Part shown: piece by piece, positions 18,139 through 25,982 of the stretch
Numbering within the stretch: position 1 is the first letter of the stretch
How the letters are laid out: each line of letters begins with the position of its first letter
Origin: [Clostridium] celerecrescens 18A
GTDB taxonomy: Bacteria > Bacillota > Clostridia > Lachnospirales > Lachnospiraceae
Direction of reading: 5' to 3'
Length of the DNA stretch: 64,000 nt
Assembly: GCF_002797975.1 (NCBI RefSeq)
Contig: NZ_PGET01000001.1
Span: 3,975,501 to 4,039,500 of the forward strand
Program-made: the position numbers and the translations under genes
Notes under the pieces: model-generated
Told to the model about the DNA's origin: nothing
Database searches by the model: none
Seen by the model: the letters and a program-made list of their open reading frames with translations, nothing else

Positions 18139-19176
18139 ATGATGAACAAAAAATCTTACATAGCTATTGGGACCTGCGTTGTTATTGCAATTATAGCAAC
18201 TTATCTTGGAAAACTTCAAAATATTATTGGTGCACCAATGATTGGTCTATTTATCGGTATGCTTCTTGTAAACATCTTACCTAGCGTAGACAAAGACTTT
18301 AAAAAAGGTACCACTTTTGCAGGTAAAAAGTGCTTGAACTTAGGTATCATCCTTGCAGGCGGAACACTTAATTTTGCTCAGATCTTAGGATTTGGCGCGA
18401 AAGCGCTTCCTTTAATCTTTATAAACATCTGTTTATCCTTTACAGTAGCTTATTTCGTTGGCAAACAATTAAAACAATCCTGGAATACCTGTACTTTAGT
18501 AGGTGGAGGAACTTGTATCTGTGGCGGTACAGCCATTGCTACTCTCGCTTCTATTATTAAAGCAAAGGAAACTGAAATTGCTTACGCTATGACAGCGATC
18601 TTCCTATTTGATATATTGGCAGCTCTGGTTTACCCATACTTAGCAGGTGAACTTAATTTAACTTCCAATCAATTTGGATTCCTTGCAGGCACTGCAATCA
18701 ATGATACATCAAGTGTTGCAGCATCAGAAGCCACATATAATGCTATAAATGGTTTAGACTTAAATCTGGCAATTACTGTGAAGCTTACACGTACTACTAT
18801 GCTCATAGCTTTAGCAGTGATCTTTACTATAATCACTGTTCGTAAACAGTCTAAGAACAATGCTACAAATGCGGAGCAAACAAGTATTTCAAAAACTGTA
18901 TTAAAGGTATTCCCATGGTTTATCCTTGGCTTTTTAATAATGGCAGTTTTAAATACAATGGGGTTATTCGATTTAGTTAACGGATTAGATAAATACTTAA
19001 AAGCCGGTTATAAGTTATTTATTACCATTGCATTAGCAGGCGTGGGATTCAAGATTAAATTCAAAGATTTACTAACGAAAGGTATTAAACCTATTATTCT
19101 TGGTGGATGCACTTGGCTGGCTGTTGCTGCTTCCTCTATGACATTTATTCATTTGTTTGCAGGATTTATTGGTTAA
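18139..19176 (+). CDS. YeiH-family (UPF0324) membrane protein, putative sulfur-oxyanion transporter
   Basis: Integral membrane protein of 345 residues with about ten predicted helices. Family hallmarks include GAPMIGLFIGMLLVNILP near the N-terminus, the Gly/Cys-rich loop LVGGGTCICGGTAIATLA (about 121-138) and FLAGTAINDTSSVAA. UPF0324 members are labelled 'putative sulfate exporter' without proof. Its place between a siroheme sulfite reductase and the siroheme chelatase gene suggests movement of sulfite, sulfate or a related anion, which is inference. TTGAGGGG precedes two ATG codons. Confidence 0.88.
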   Translation: MMNKKSYIAIGTCVVIAIIATYLGKLQNIIGAPMIGLFIGMLLVNILPSVDKDFKKGTTFAGKKCLNLGIILAGGTLNFAQILGFGAKALPLIFINICLSFTVAYFVGKQLKQSWNTCTLVGGGTCICGGTAIATLASIIKAKETEIAYAMTAIFLFDILAALVYPYLAGELNLTSNQFGFLAGTAINDTSSVAASEATYNAINGLDLNLAITVKLTRTTMLIALAVIFTIITVRKQSKNNATNAEQTSISKTVLKVFPWFILGFLIMAVLNTMGLFDLVNGLDKYLKAGYKLFITIALAGVGFKIKFKDLLTKGIKPIILGGCTWLAVAASSMTFIHLFAGFIG

Positions 19177-19215
19177 TATAAAAAGACATTTCAAGAGGAA
19201 AGGAGCCCTATCACT

Positions 19216-20010
19216 ATGGATCTGCATCAACCAAAAAAAGCAATTCTGATTGTAAGTTATGGTACAAATTCTTTAAGTACCGGTAATAATTTTATCTTAG
19301 CACTAGAAAAACAATTAACTTCAGCCTTACAAGACTATGCTGTATATCCAGCAATCATTAGCTTTGGACAGGATAAGGATTCCACGGGACTGCCTTTTCT
19401 CTTTAAAGTGCTGGAACAGCTATATTATAATAAAATAACTACACTTTTTATCCTGCCAACATTCCTTCTGCCTGGTCATAGTTTTCTTAAAATGCAACAA
19501 ACTCTGGCTGATCATCAACATTTATTTAATGAAATCAACATTTGCCCACCATTACTGGCTGCAAAAGGATGCTATGGCCCAATTTCCACTTCTCTTGCAG
19601 CCTTATATCCAGTTCACAATGATGATGAGGTGATTGTATTCTTAGGGCATGGGAGTTCCCACTCATCCGGTATTTATTACAATGAACTTGAAACTTATTT
19701 TCATAATAATCATCACATCAATTATTATGTGTTAACTCTTGATTTTCTTTCGGATATAGGTAACTTTATCGCCATGTTACATAAAAGAAGTATAAAACAT
19801 ATATGGCTAATTCCATTATTAATGCTTGCCGGTTATCACGTTTTTCACGACATGGCCGGCAAGCATCAGGATTCTTTATATTCTGTTTTAACTGCAGCAG
19901 GTTTCAAAGTTGACTGTGTTCTGTCAGGTCTTGAAAACGAGCCTTCAATTCAACAGTTATTGATAGATCAGCTGCAAAAACAAATTAATAAAGATAATTT
20001 ACTTCTTTAA
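19216..20010 (+). CDS. CbiK-type sirohydrochlorin chelatase
   Basis: Anaerobic class II chelatase of 264 residues that inserts a metal ion into sirohydrochlorin. The two metal-handling histidine regions are clear: His145 in FLGHGSSHSSG and His208/His211 in LAGYHVFHDMAGKH, and the first strand AILIVSYGTN is typical. CbiK is named for cobalt insertion in cobalamin synthesis, but no cobalamin genes are here and the neighbours need siroheme, so iron insertion is the likelier role (inference). The GGAAAGGAG site is strong. Last gene of the divergent operon. Confidence 0.88.
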   Translation: MDLHQPKKAILIVSYGTNSLSTGNNFILALEKQLTSALQDYAVYPAIISFGQDKDSTGLPFLFKVLEQLYYNKITTLFILPTFLLPGHSFLKMQQTLADHQHLFNEINICPPLLAAKGCYGPISTSLAALYPVHNDDEVIVFLGHGSSHSSGIYYNELETYFHNNHHINYYVLTLDFLSDIGNFIAMLHKRSIKHIWLIPLLMLAGYHVFHDMAGKHQDSLYSVLTAAGFKVDCVLSGLENEPSIQQLLIDQLQKQINKDNLLL

Positions 20011-20209
20011 TTCCCAAACATAAATATCAGATCATGGGATTGAACTTTTGACATGTACACCACACATTCTACTTGCCTAGAGAGTACAATAATGATTTTG
20101 TAGGGAGTGCGTACTCCCTTAGTGGCGATCAGTTTATTCCGAAAGTAGTTTCACAGCAACTGAGGACTTCATCTCCGCGGTTTCTGAAGTGTGTCTACCG
20201 GTACAGATG
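20011..20209. other. structured spacer, unidentified
   Basis: No gene is seen. A short hairpin AGGGAGT-gcgt-ACTCCCT (20102-20119) and several G/C-rich blocks (CTTCATCTCCGCGG, GTCTACCGGTACAGATG) precede the terminator. I compared it with S-box, cobalamin, Mn (yybP-ykoY) and Moco riboswitch cores and found no convincing match on either strand. Confidence 0.3.
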
Positions 20210-20249
20210 AAAGGCGTTGATCTATTAAAAATAAATCAACGCCTTTTTT
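20210..20249 (+). terminator. rho-independent terminator between CbiK-like and NRAMP-like genes
   Basis: 12-bp perfect stem (20210-20221 and 20235-20246) followed by TTT A on the plus strand after six T in all; the A-rich left flank also allows function for the converging NRAMP-like gene. Confidence 0.9.
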
Positions 20250-20264
20250 AATACTTTATTTTAT

Positions 20265-21524
20265 TTATAAAAAAGATATTAAACTGCTAATTCCCACAAT
20301 AAGGGTTACCACTCCTACCAGGATACCCAATACATTCTGAATAGGAGTACTCTTATATTTGCCCATCAATTTCTCACGACTAGTTAAATAAATTAACAGG
20401 AAAACTACAATTGGAAGGAAAATTCCATTTACCGCCTGCGCTGTCATAATAATACTTACGGGTTTAAACCCGGACAAGGCAACTATAATTCCCGTTACAA
20501 GAACAATAACATTGGTATAAAAAAAACGTTTATCTTTTCTGTGCATTTCCCAGCCAAACAGACCAGATAAAACAAAAGAAACACCCAACGGAGTACCAGT
20601 GGAGGCCGAGACTCCGGCCGCAACCATTCCAATAGCTAAAAAAGGTTTTGCAAAACGTCCCAGCAGCGGCTCCAGTGAGCCTGCCATATCTGCTGCCGAA
20701 GCTACTTCAACACCGCGGATAACAGTACCTGCACTAATCATGATAGCGGCAGTAATAATACCGCCTATAATCATAGTTATAGTTGTATCAAATCTGGAAA
20801 GGGGAAGTTGTTTAGGGTCTGACCAGGTTCTCCTAGAACTTGTTGCGTGAATGAACATGTTATATGGTACTACTGTTGTACCTATCATCGCAACACATGT
20901 TAGTGCCGAGCCATGGGGTATCGATGGAATCATACCCTTAAATATTTCGCTCATATCTGGTTTTGTAATAATCATTGTTGCTGTAAACACCACGGCCATG
21001 ACTGTTACCGTAACAGACAGAAGCTTCATAAGCGTTTTAAGAATATCGTCACTGATATTTATTATTATAAGTATACAGCACCCCCATACAGCTGCAACGA
21101 TATTTGATGGTATTCCGGTTATTGAGGACACACCCATAGCAGTTCCTGTTAAGTCACCGCCCATATAGGCCATTCCACCCAGAGTAATGGAAAATGCAAT
21201 GACAGCGGCCATTATTTTACGTATAACCGGCTTGTCTCCCAAATATGACATAATCCCTTCTGCCAGGCCTGTTTGTGTAACAATTCCGAAGCGGGATGCC
21301 ATTTCCTGTAAAACAATTACGGCAATAATAGAAAACACAACAGTCCATAATAATGCGAAACCAAAGCTGGCTCCAGCCCTGGTAGCACTGGTTATGGAAC
21401 CTGGCCCCATAAAAGTACCGACAACCAAAATTCCAGGCCCCATACCCTTGAGTTTTTCTTTCAGAGAGTATTTATTGTACAGTGAATTATTAGTATTTGC
21501 TTTTGATACTTCTTTTTCTCCCAT
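20265..21524 (-). CDS. NRAMP-fold transporter without the canonical metal site
   Basis: Integral membrane protein of 419 residues with the NRAMP (SLC11) layout of about eleven helices. The metal-binding DPGN motif of helix 1 is GPGS here (40-43), so the metal-binding Asp and Asn are lost. The helix-6 Met-Pro-His motif is Val219-Pro220-Tyr221 in IGTTVVPYNMFIHATSS. True Mn/Fe NRAMPs need these residues; NRAMP-related proteins with changed sites carry other ions. Since the gene follows hydrolases for thiazoline and N-carbamoyl compounds, an organic or another ion substrate is possible (inference). GGGAGA precedes the ATG. Last gene of the operon. Confidence 0.85.
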   Translation of the reverse strand: MGEKEVSKANTNNSLYNKYSLKEKLKGMGPGILVVGTFMGPGSITSATRAGASFGFALLWTVVFSIIAVIVLQEMASRFGIVTQTGLAEGIMSYLGDKPVIRKIMAAVIAFSITLGGMAYMGGDLTGTAMGVSSITGIPSNIVAAVWGCCILIIINISDDILKTLMKLLSVTVTVMAVVFTATMIITKPDMSEIFKGMIPSIPHGSALTCVAMIGTTVVPYNMFIHATSSRRTWSDPKQLPLSRFDTTITMIIGGIITAAIMISAGTVIRGVEVASAADMAGSLEPLLGRFAKPFLAIGMVAAGVSASTGTPLGVSFVLSGLFGWEMHRKDKRFFYTNVIVLVTGIIVALSGFKPVSIIMTAQAVNGIFLPIVVFLLIYLTSREKLMGKYKSTPIQNVLGILVGVVTLIVGISSLISFL

Positions 21525-21603
21525 AGTAATCTCCCATTTTTATTCAATTTTTTGTTCTTATCAACATACGAACTCTGTATCTTCTTCTGATTGACAGACT
21601 CTT

Positions 21604-21726
21604 TCATTCACAGTTCAATATGATTTCAGGCTCTGTACAACCGAGAGCAGGTACAAGCTCACTGAGTAGAATTGCCACATAATTATCATAGATATTTTGT
21701 TCTATATTCTTAACACCTTTGTAGAT
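21604..21726 (-). pseudogene. N-terminal fragment of a cysteine desulfidase (CyuA/UPF0597) gene
   Basis: In the spacer after the ATC hydrolase stop one frame reads IEQNIYDNYVAILLSELVPA followed by LGCTEPEIIL and then a stop. The stretch ELVPALGCTEP is the N-terminal signature of the L-cysteine desulfidase / UPF0597 (YhaM, CyuA) family, which cleaves cysteine to pyruvate, sulfide and ammonia. Only about 35 of some 430 codons remain and no start codon is in frame, so it is a deletion relic. It implies that the operon once went on from cysteine to sulfide. Confidence 0.65.
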
Positions 21727-22248
21727 CTAATTATGCGCATCTTTGTTTTTCATACGGAAACAGAATGAACAGACTCCATTTTCATAAATACGTCTGTCAT
21801 GGATACATTCCAAATCTTCGCTGTAACCTTTTGCAATAGCTGGATCGATAACGTCACAATACAGCTTTCCGTATTCTTCCATTCCATCTTTAATCCATTG
21901 TTCCGCAAATCCGCACTGAGTAAAGAGTTGCTCCACCTGATTGTCTCCATATGTATTTTCGGCGGTAAAATCATCACTTCTGCCCATATCATAGTTAGGT
22001 AGATAATTGAAAGCATCAATCGTACAGCCTTTTGCTTTTGCCCTCTCAGCAATGTTTCGTCCCCGCTCTTCACCAAAAGCCCAAACTCCATCTCTAATTG
22101 CCTGTTCTCCTTCTTCGCCGAATTTTTCAACTACCTCTTTTGCGAGGTGTGCAAACAACCGGCAGAATAAAGTAGCCCAGGAAACCGGTTCCTTACTCTC
22201 ATTGTCCTTCATGCTTACTGCTCCCTCTGTTCTTTCAATGTTTTCCAT
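21727..22248 (-). CDS. L-2-amino-thiazoline-4-carboxylate (ATC) hydrolase family protein
   Basis: Cytoplasmic protein of 173 residues of the ATC hydrolase family. The founding Pseudomonas enzyme opens the ring of L-2-amino-thiazoline-4-carboxylate to N-carbamoyl-L-cysteine. Seen here: the helical N-terminal part WATLFCRLFAHLAKEVVEKFGEEGEQAIRDGV (split in two helices), GRNIAERAKAKG, and the C-terminal CDVIDPAIAKGY to CSFCFRMKN segment. The family is broad and many members have no proven substrate, but the next gene is an N-carbamoyl amino acid hydrolase, the exact second enzyme of the ATC route. The start at 22248 lies nine bases after GAGGAGG; an upstream ATG at 22266 has none. Confidence 0.8.
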   Translation of the reverse strand: MENIERTEGAVSMKDNESKEPVSWATLFCRLFAHLAKEVVEKFGEEGEQAIRDGVWAFGEERGRNIAERAKAKGCTIDAFNYLPNYDMGRSDDFTAENTYGDNQVEQLFTQCGFAEQWIKDGMEEYGKLYCDVIDPAIAKGYSEDLECIHDRRIYENGVCSFCFRMKNKDAHN

Positions 22249-22316
22249 AGTTAATTTCCTCCTCAATCTTTTTTTGTTTATTAAATTTCATCTATCAAGA
22301 AATGCATAGCATTTTC

Positions 22317-23549
22317 TTACGACTTACTGTCCAAAGCAAGTATAGTTTGATACAATACATCCGTTCCTTTTGCAAGTGCCTCGGGAAAAACGTACTCCTC
22401 AGGATTATGGGTAATGCCTTTGATGCATGGGACAAACAGCATGGCAGCCGGCCAACGTGCAGAAAGTATCATTGCATCGTGCCCTGCTCCACTGTTCATA
22501 GTGCGGTAGGAATACCCTAACTGCTCACAGCTTTCCTGAATCATGCTGCACAGATGCCCGTCCATTTCAATTGGATCTTGACGGGAATCAATGCGAACCT
22601 CAATATCCACATTGCATTCTTTTGCCACTTCTATGGCCTTTTGCTGAATGAAGGCAGTCAATTCATCAATATTTGACATCTTACCTGAACGTAGATCTAC
22701 TGTAAAAATGCATTTTGATGGAATGCAGTTTGAAGAACCCGGCAACAAATCCAACTTTCCAATAGTGGCGGTAGCACTATGCGCATAATGCTGGGTAGTG
22801 TGACACGCAATGTGATTCACTAAACGGCATGCACCTGAGGCTGCATCCTGCCTTAGAGGCATGGGAACCGTTCCTGCATGACCTGCAAAGCCGGTGACCG
22901 TTACCGTAAGCCAGGAAATTGCAACGATGTTCTCAACAATGCCAATGTCAATGTTCTCAGTTTCAAGAACCGGCCCCTGCTCATCATGCAATTCTATAAA
23001 CGCTAAGATTTCTTCGCTTTCCCTATATGGCGGACAGACATTGGCAGGCAGATAAGTATGATTGACATCCCTTAAAGTGTTCCCTTCTGTATCTCGGATT
23101 GCATCCAATTCTTTCTCACCGAACACACCGGTTATAAACTTGCTGCCTAAAAGTACCTGCCCAAAACGTGTACCTTCCTCTTCCATAGTTCCGATTACCT
23201 CAAAAGTATGCCGCAGAGTTATCCCCTTTTCCTTGATCATCCTGACCGCCTCCAGGGCACATACCGCCCCGGCGATTCCGTCAAAAGCCCCGGCGCACCT
23301 CACCGTATCCAAATGTGAACCGGACAGAATAGCAGGTAACCCCTTCCCTGATCCTTCTAATCTGCCGTATATGTTGCCGATCCCGTCCTCTCTTACAGCC
23401 AAACCAGCTTCCTTCATACGGCTCTTAAAAAAATCAGCTCCTTGTCGGTAGACTTGTGTAAAACCAATCCTAGTTGTTCCAGCATCACATGGTTCTGAAA
23501 TACCTTTCAGACTCTCAATGTCCGACTGGATTCGCATCATATCAGCCAT
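22317..23549 (-). CDS. M20 N-carbamoyl-L-amino acid hydrolase / allantoate amidohydrolase-type enzyme
   Basis: Zinc or manganese amidohydrolase of 410 residues, HyuC/AmaB/AllC group. The two-metal ligands are His79 (SGSHLDTV), Asp90 (GAFDGIAG), Glu124/125 (TMEEEGTRFG), His188 (IELHDEQGP) and His381 (ITHNPEEY); a lid domain holds FAGHAGTVPM. Such enzymes split N-carbamoyl amino acids to the amino acid, CO2 and ammonia. With the ATC hydrolase next in the operon, N-carbamoyl-L-cysteine is the likely substrate (inference); allantoate or another ureido acid is the alternative. First gene of the operon, AGGAGG before the ATG, divergent from the IclR regulator. Confidence 0.9.
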   Translation of the reverse strand: MADMMRIQSDIESLKGISEPCDAGTTRIGFTQVYRQGADFFKSRMKEAGLAVREDGIGNIYGRLEGSGKGLPAILSGSHLDTVRCAGAFDGIAGAVCALEAVRMIKEKGITLRHTFEVIGTMEEEGTRFGQVLLGSKFITGVFGEKELDAIRDTEGNTLRDVNHTYLPANVCPPYRESEEILAFIELHDEQGPVLETENIDIGIVENIVAISWLTVTVTGFAGHAGTVPMPLRQDAASGACRLVNHIACHTTQHYAHSATATIGKLDLLPGSSNCIPSKCIFTVDLRSGKMSNIDELTAFIQQKAIEVAKECNVDIEVRIDSRQDPIEMDGHLCSMIQESCEQLGYSYRTMNSGAGHDAMILSARWPAAMLFVPCIKGITHNPEEYVFPEALAKGTDVLYQTILALDSKS

Positions 23550-23626
23550 TTATATCAACCTCCTAGATTAACTGTACTATCGTAAATTGACAATTCTTAT
23601 TTATGAGCTTATAATATCAGAAGAAA

Positions 23627-23659
23627 ACGATAATGCAATGTGAATAACGGCATTATCGT
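23627..23659. promoter_or_regulatory. 10-bp inverted repeat operator between the amidohydrolase and IclR genes
   Basis: ACGATAATGC (23627-23636) and GCATTATCGT (23650-23659) form a perfect dyad with a 13-bp spacer in the divergent intergenic region, the expected place and size for an IclR-family operator. Confidence 0.7.
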
Positions 23660-23736
23660 GTAACTATAAAATATTAGTATTAATATCTAAATACAGCCAA
23701 TCTATTTTGGCAATTATGACTGAGGGAGGGTACACT

Positions 23737-24519
23737 ATGAAAGAAGAAGTAAAAACGATTCAATCAGTACAGCGGGCAATTGACATCATAAACTGCGTTG
23801 GAGATGCAGGGCGAAAGATAAGTCTCAAAGAGATCAGCTCGAAACTGGATCTAAATATAAACACTACACGGGGACTGGCACAAACACTTCTTGCCAATGG
23901 ATTCTTATCCAGAGATGTAGAACAGGGAACTTATACCTTAGGGTATGAATTTCTGACAAAATCAAAATTGGTGTATCAACTTCAAATACAGCGTATACGA
24001 GATATTGCTCATCCCCGTATGGAGCAGATATCTGAAAAATATAATGTTTCATCCTGGCTTCAAATCAGCTTTTACAGAGATATTTATACTGTGGAAACAT
24101 TGGAAGCACCCAAAACAAGTTATTCCTATACACCCAAATCTGGTGCAAGCCTTCCATTGCATGCGTCTGCGTCAGGTAAACTGCGCATTGCTTATATGCC
24201 GGAGAATGAACGGGAAAAGGTTCTGAACACCATATATCTGGAACAATTGACTACGCATACAATTACAGATCGAAAAGAATTTGAAAATGTGATTAAGCAG
24301 GTGTATTCCCAAGGCTATGCCACTGAGTTTGAGGAAATAGATATGGGAATCAGCAGCATAGCCGTCCCTATCTTCGACACCCGGGGGGCATTAGGCGGAA
24401 CCTTAAGTATTGCAGCGCCGTCAGTTAAACTGAACCGTGTCTTTAGCAATATATTAGTCGATCTCAAAAGGGCAGGTATGTACATCACAGATGGCATTTC
24501 GAGCCGGCGAAGGATTTAG
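23737..24519 (+). CDS. IclR-family transcriptional regulator
   Basis: 260-residue regulator: an N-terminal winged helix-turn-helix (about 5-66: IQSVQRAIDIINCVGDAG, ISLKEISSKLDLNINTTRGL) and a C-terminal GAF-like effector domain (SGASLPLHASASGKLRIAYM, GYATEFEEIDMGISSIAVPI). It probably senses a substrate or product of the divergent ATC/N-carbamoyl operon and binds the dyad in the shared control region. The start at 23737 follows GGGAGGG by six bases; an ATG at 23707 has no ribosome binding site. Confidence 0.92.
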   Translation: MKEEVKTIQSVQRAIDIINCVGDAGRKISLKEISSKLDLNINTTRGLAQTLLANGFLSRDVEQGTYTLGYEFLTKSKLVYQLQIQRIRDIAHPRMEQISEKYNVSSWLQISFYRDIYTVETLEAPKTSYSYTPKSGASLPLHASASGKLRIAYMPENEREKVLNTIYLEQLTTHTITDRKEFENVIKQVYSQGYATEFEEIDMGISSIAVPIFDTRGALGGTLSIAAPSVKLNRVFSNILVDLKRAGMYITDGISSRRRI

Positions 24520-24549
24520 GCATATGGTTGAATCGGTAAGTTGGGGTAT

Positions 24550-24777
24550 TTATGTGACCATTTTTACACCGTCTGGTTTTTGAACAACAAAAATATAGGC
24601 TTTCTTTTTATGACAACCTTTCTTTAAAGCGGTGCCACTTACTTCATCATATTTATATAAACACCTTACTTTGTGTTCGAGTTTACTGCAATCCTCATAG
24701 CCAAAGACTTCTATTGTTCGCGTATAGTCATCTTGTCTGCATTTTCTATCCGTATTAGAAAAAACAGTCTTCCGTCA
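24550..24777 (-). mobile_element. C-terminal fragment of an IS1182-family transposase
   Basis: A minus-strand frame reads YTRTIEVFGYEDCSKLEHKV, then RCLYKYDEVSG, with the Cys spacing (ExEDCxxCxxKxxCLYKYD) of the Cys-rich C-terminal part of IS1182-type DDE transposases, then GCHKKKAYIFVVQKPDG and a stop. No start and no catalytic core remain. The match is from recall of family motifs. Confidence 0.45.
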
Positions 24778-24789
24778 TGGCAGCGGCAG

Positions 24790-24829
24790 CCTATCTTCCT
24801 ATCTTCTTATCTTCCTATCTTCCTATCTT
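24790..24829. repeat. tandem 8-bp repeat, five units
   Basis: Five head-to-tail copies of CCTATCTT, the third with one change (CTTATCTT), in the non-coding stretch after the IS1182 remnant. A slippage-type microsatellite; it lies outside any gene I accept. Confidence 0.85.
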
Positions 24830-24842
24830 TCCGATCTTTAAA

Positions 24843-24891
24843 TAAAAAAGAGGCAGAGTTCATAGGTCATTTAGACTTAAAACTTTGCCTC
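24843..24891 (-). terminator. terminator for the DUF454 transcript
   Basis: Minus-strand stem GAGGCAAAGTT / AACTCTGCCTC (24881-24891 with 24850-24860, one mismatch) followed by six or more T (24843-24849). Confidence 0.65.
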
Positions 24892-25039
24892 ACAAATTTG
24901 AAATTGTTGCATAGATAGGGGATTTGCCTATTACCGGACGGAAAATGATAAAGTCGAAAGTATCTCCAAACTTGTGACCTCTGTGGCACCCCATTTTACC
25001 CTTGCGTTCAACTACTGCGATTTGATTTTAGATTTTCAT
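24890..25039 (-). pseudogene. remnant of a TIGR04076-type small protein gene
   Basis: The ATG overlaps the DUF454 stop (ATGA) behind a GGAGG site, then M-K-I-stop. The same frame continues NQIAVVERKGKMGCHRGHKF, GDTFDF before losing similarity and stopping at 24890. The 'IxVVERKGxCxxGHKxGDxF' pattern is the N-terminus of TIGR04076 proteins (about 90 residues). A nonsense codon at position 4 and a lost C-terminus mark it as dead. Confidence 0.45.
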
Positions 25040-25446
25040 GTGTCCTCCTGTACTGTCTTATGAAGTGGTATTTTGCTTGGTATTGTCTTGATTTTGAAAG
25101 TAAAATACCACCATTTGAATACCATAATACAAGCAATTCCTGTTCGGAGAGTCCATGACGGAATAAGCATCATGGTAATGATCAGGATACAACTCACCGG
25201 AATACACAGGCCGAGCTTTGCCCTCAGCGTCATGGCTCGTGTTCTTACAAACTCCGCCATGTATTTCTGATATAGCTTCGTGCCTGTAAACCACTTATGA
25301 AACTGTGGCGAACCTTTTGCGAAACAGAAACAAGCCAACAGATAAAACGGGGTGGTTGGCAAAACCGGAAGGATAATGCCAACCGTTCCGAGTCCAACCG
25401 CCAGAAACCCAATAAATAAAAAGACGAGATTAAGGATTTTCTTCAT
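25036..25446 (-). CDS. DUF454 (YbaN-family) inner membrane protein
   Basis: Small membrane protein of 136 residues with the DUF454 hallmarks LGTVGIILPVLPTTPFYLLA and CFAKGSPQFHKWF. A first hydrophobic hairpin (about 4-42) is followed by an amphipathic stretch with SPQFHKWFTGTKLYQKY and two more helices (about 79-110). Function is unknown in the family. The ATG at 25446 is preferred as AAGGA lies ten bases upstream. It follows the FMN-barrel gene by 13 bp, so the two are co-transcribed. Confidence 0.85.
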   Translation of the reverse strand: MKKILNLVFLFIGFLAVGLGTVGIILPVLPTTPFYLLACFCFAKGSPQFHKWFTGTKLYQKYMAEFVRTRAMTLRAKLGLCIPVSCILIITMMLIPSWTLRTGIACIMVFKWWYFTFKIKTIPSKIPLHKTVQEDT

Positions 25447-25459
25447 GTGCAGCATATCC

Positions 25460-25933
25460 TTAATCGTAGTATTTTCCTGTCATTTCAAGAATCTCTACCT
25501 GAATGACTGCTGTTCCTCTTACCATATTTTCAGGCAGTGTAGTCCCTGATAGGTGAGGGGTATATTTTTTTACAACCTCCATCAGAGCTTCCCTTTTCAG
25601 GTCAATATCATCCACCAAGGCAGCCATACCAGAAAGTATCACACTTTCGTATTTTGTGTTGGTATCGCAAGCCTTGCCGTCCGGGTCAAGGAGTAAGTCT
25701 TGCATTTCATAAGCGGTGATACTCACATGAGGGTCTGCTTTGATGTTATTTATTTTTTTACCCTTGGGTAAGCCGTGCATATAAATAAAGCCATTGTGAT
25801 AGACATGGTGCATTGGTATGACATATGGTGTACCTTCCTCATTCAGCATAGCAAGACTACACGTTGCAGTCCGATTCAGCAAATCCTCCATCTTGTCCTT
25901 GGTCATCATATGTGTTTTCATTCTGTATTGCAT
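25460..25933 (-). CDS. pyridoxamine 5'-phosphate oxidase-like FMN-binding protein (NimA-like)
   Basis: A 157-residue split-barrel flavoprotein. ATCSLAMLNEEGTPYVIPMHHVYHNGFIYMHG (in two strands, about 23-54) followed by GKKINNIKADPHVSITA is the pattern of the PNPOx-like group that includes 5-nitroimidazole resistance proteins; its conserved His lies in PMHHVY. It may reduce small nitro or quinone compounds or bind heme or F420-like cofactors; the substrate is unknown. TGGAGG precedes the ATG. The divergent MocR regulator shares its control region and probably governs it. Confidence 0.82.
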   Translation of the reverse strand: MQYRMKTHMMTKDKMEDLLNRTATCSLAMLNEEGTPYVIPMHHVYHNGFIYMHGLPKGKKINNIKADPHVSITAYEMQDLLLDPDGKACDTNTKYESVILSGMAALVDDIDLKREALMEVVKKYTPHLSGTTLPENMVRGTAVIQVEILEMTGKYYD

Positions 25934-25982
25934 GATTTATTCCTCCATAATATGATACTTTATATCTTATCAAGTATATCGT

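Noticed and set aside
20011..20209. Riboswitch (S-box, cobalamin, Mn or Moco type)
   Set aside because: The conserved cores are absent and no gene lies downstream in the matching direction on either strand.
24790..24829. Short tandem repeat considered as a CRISPR array
   Set aside because: Units are 8 bp with no spacers; it is a simple tandem repeat, and no cas genes are present in the window.
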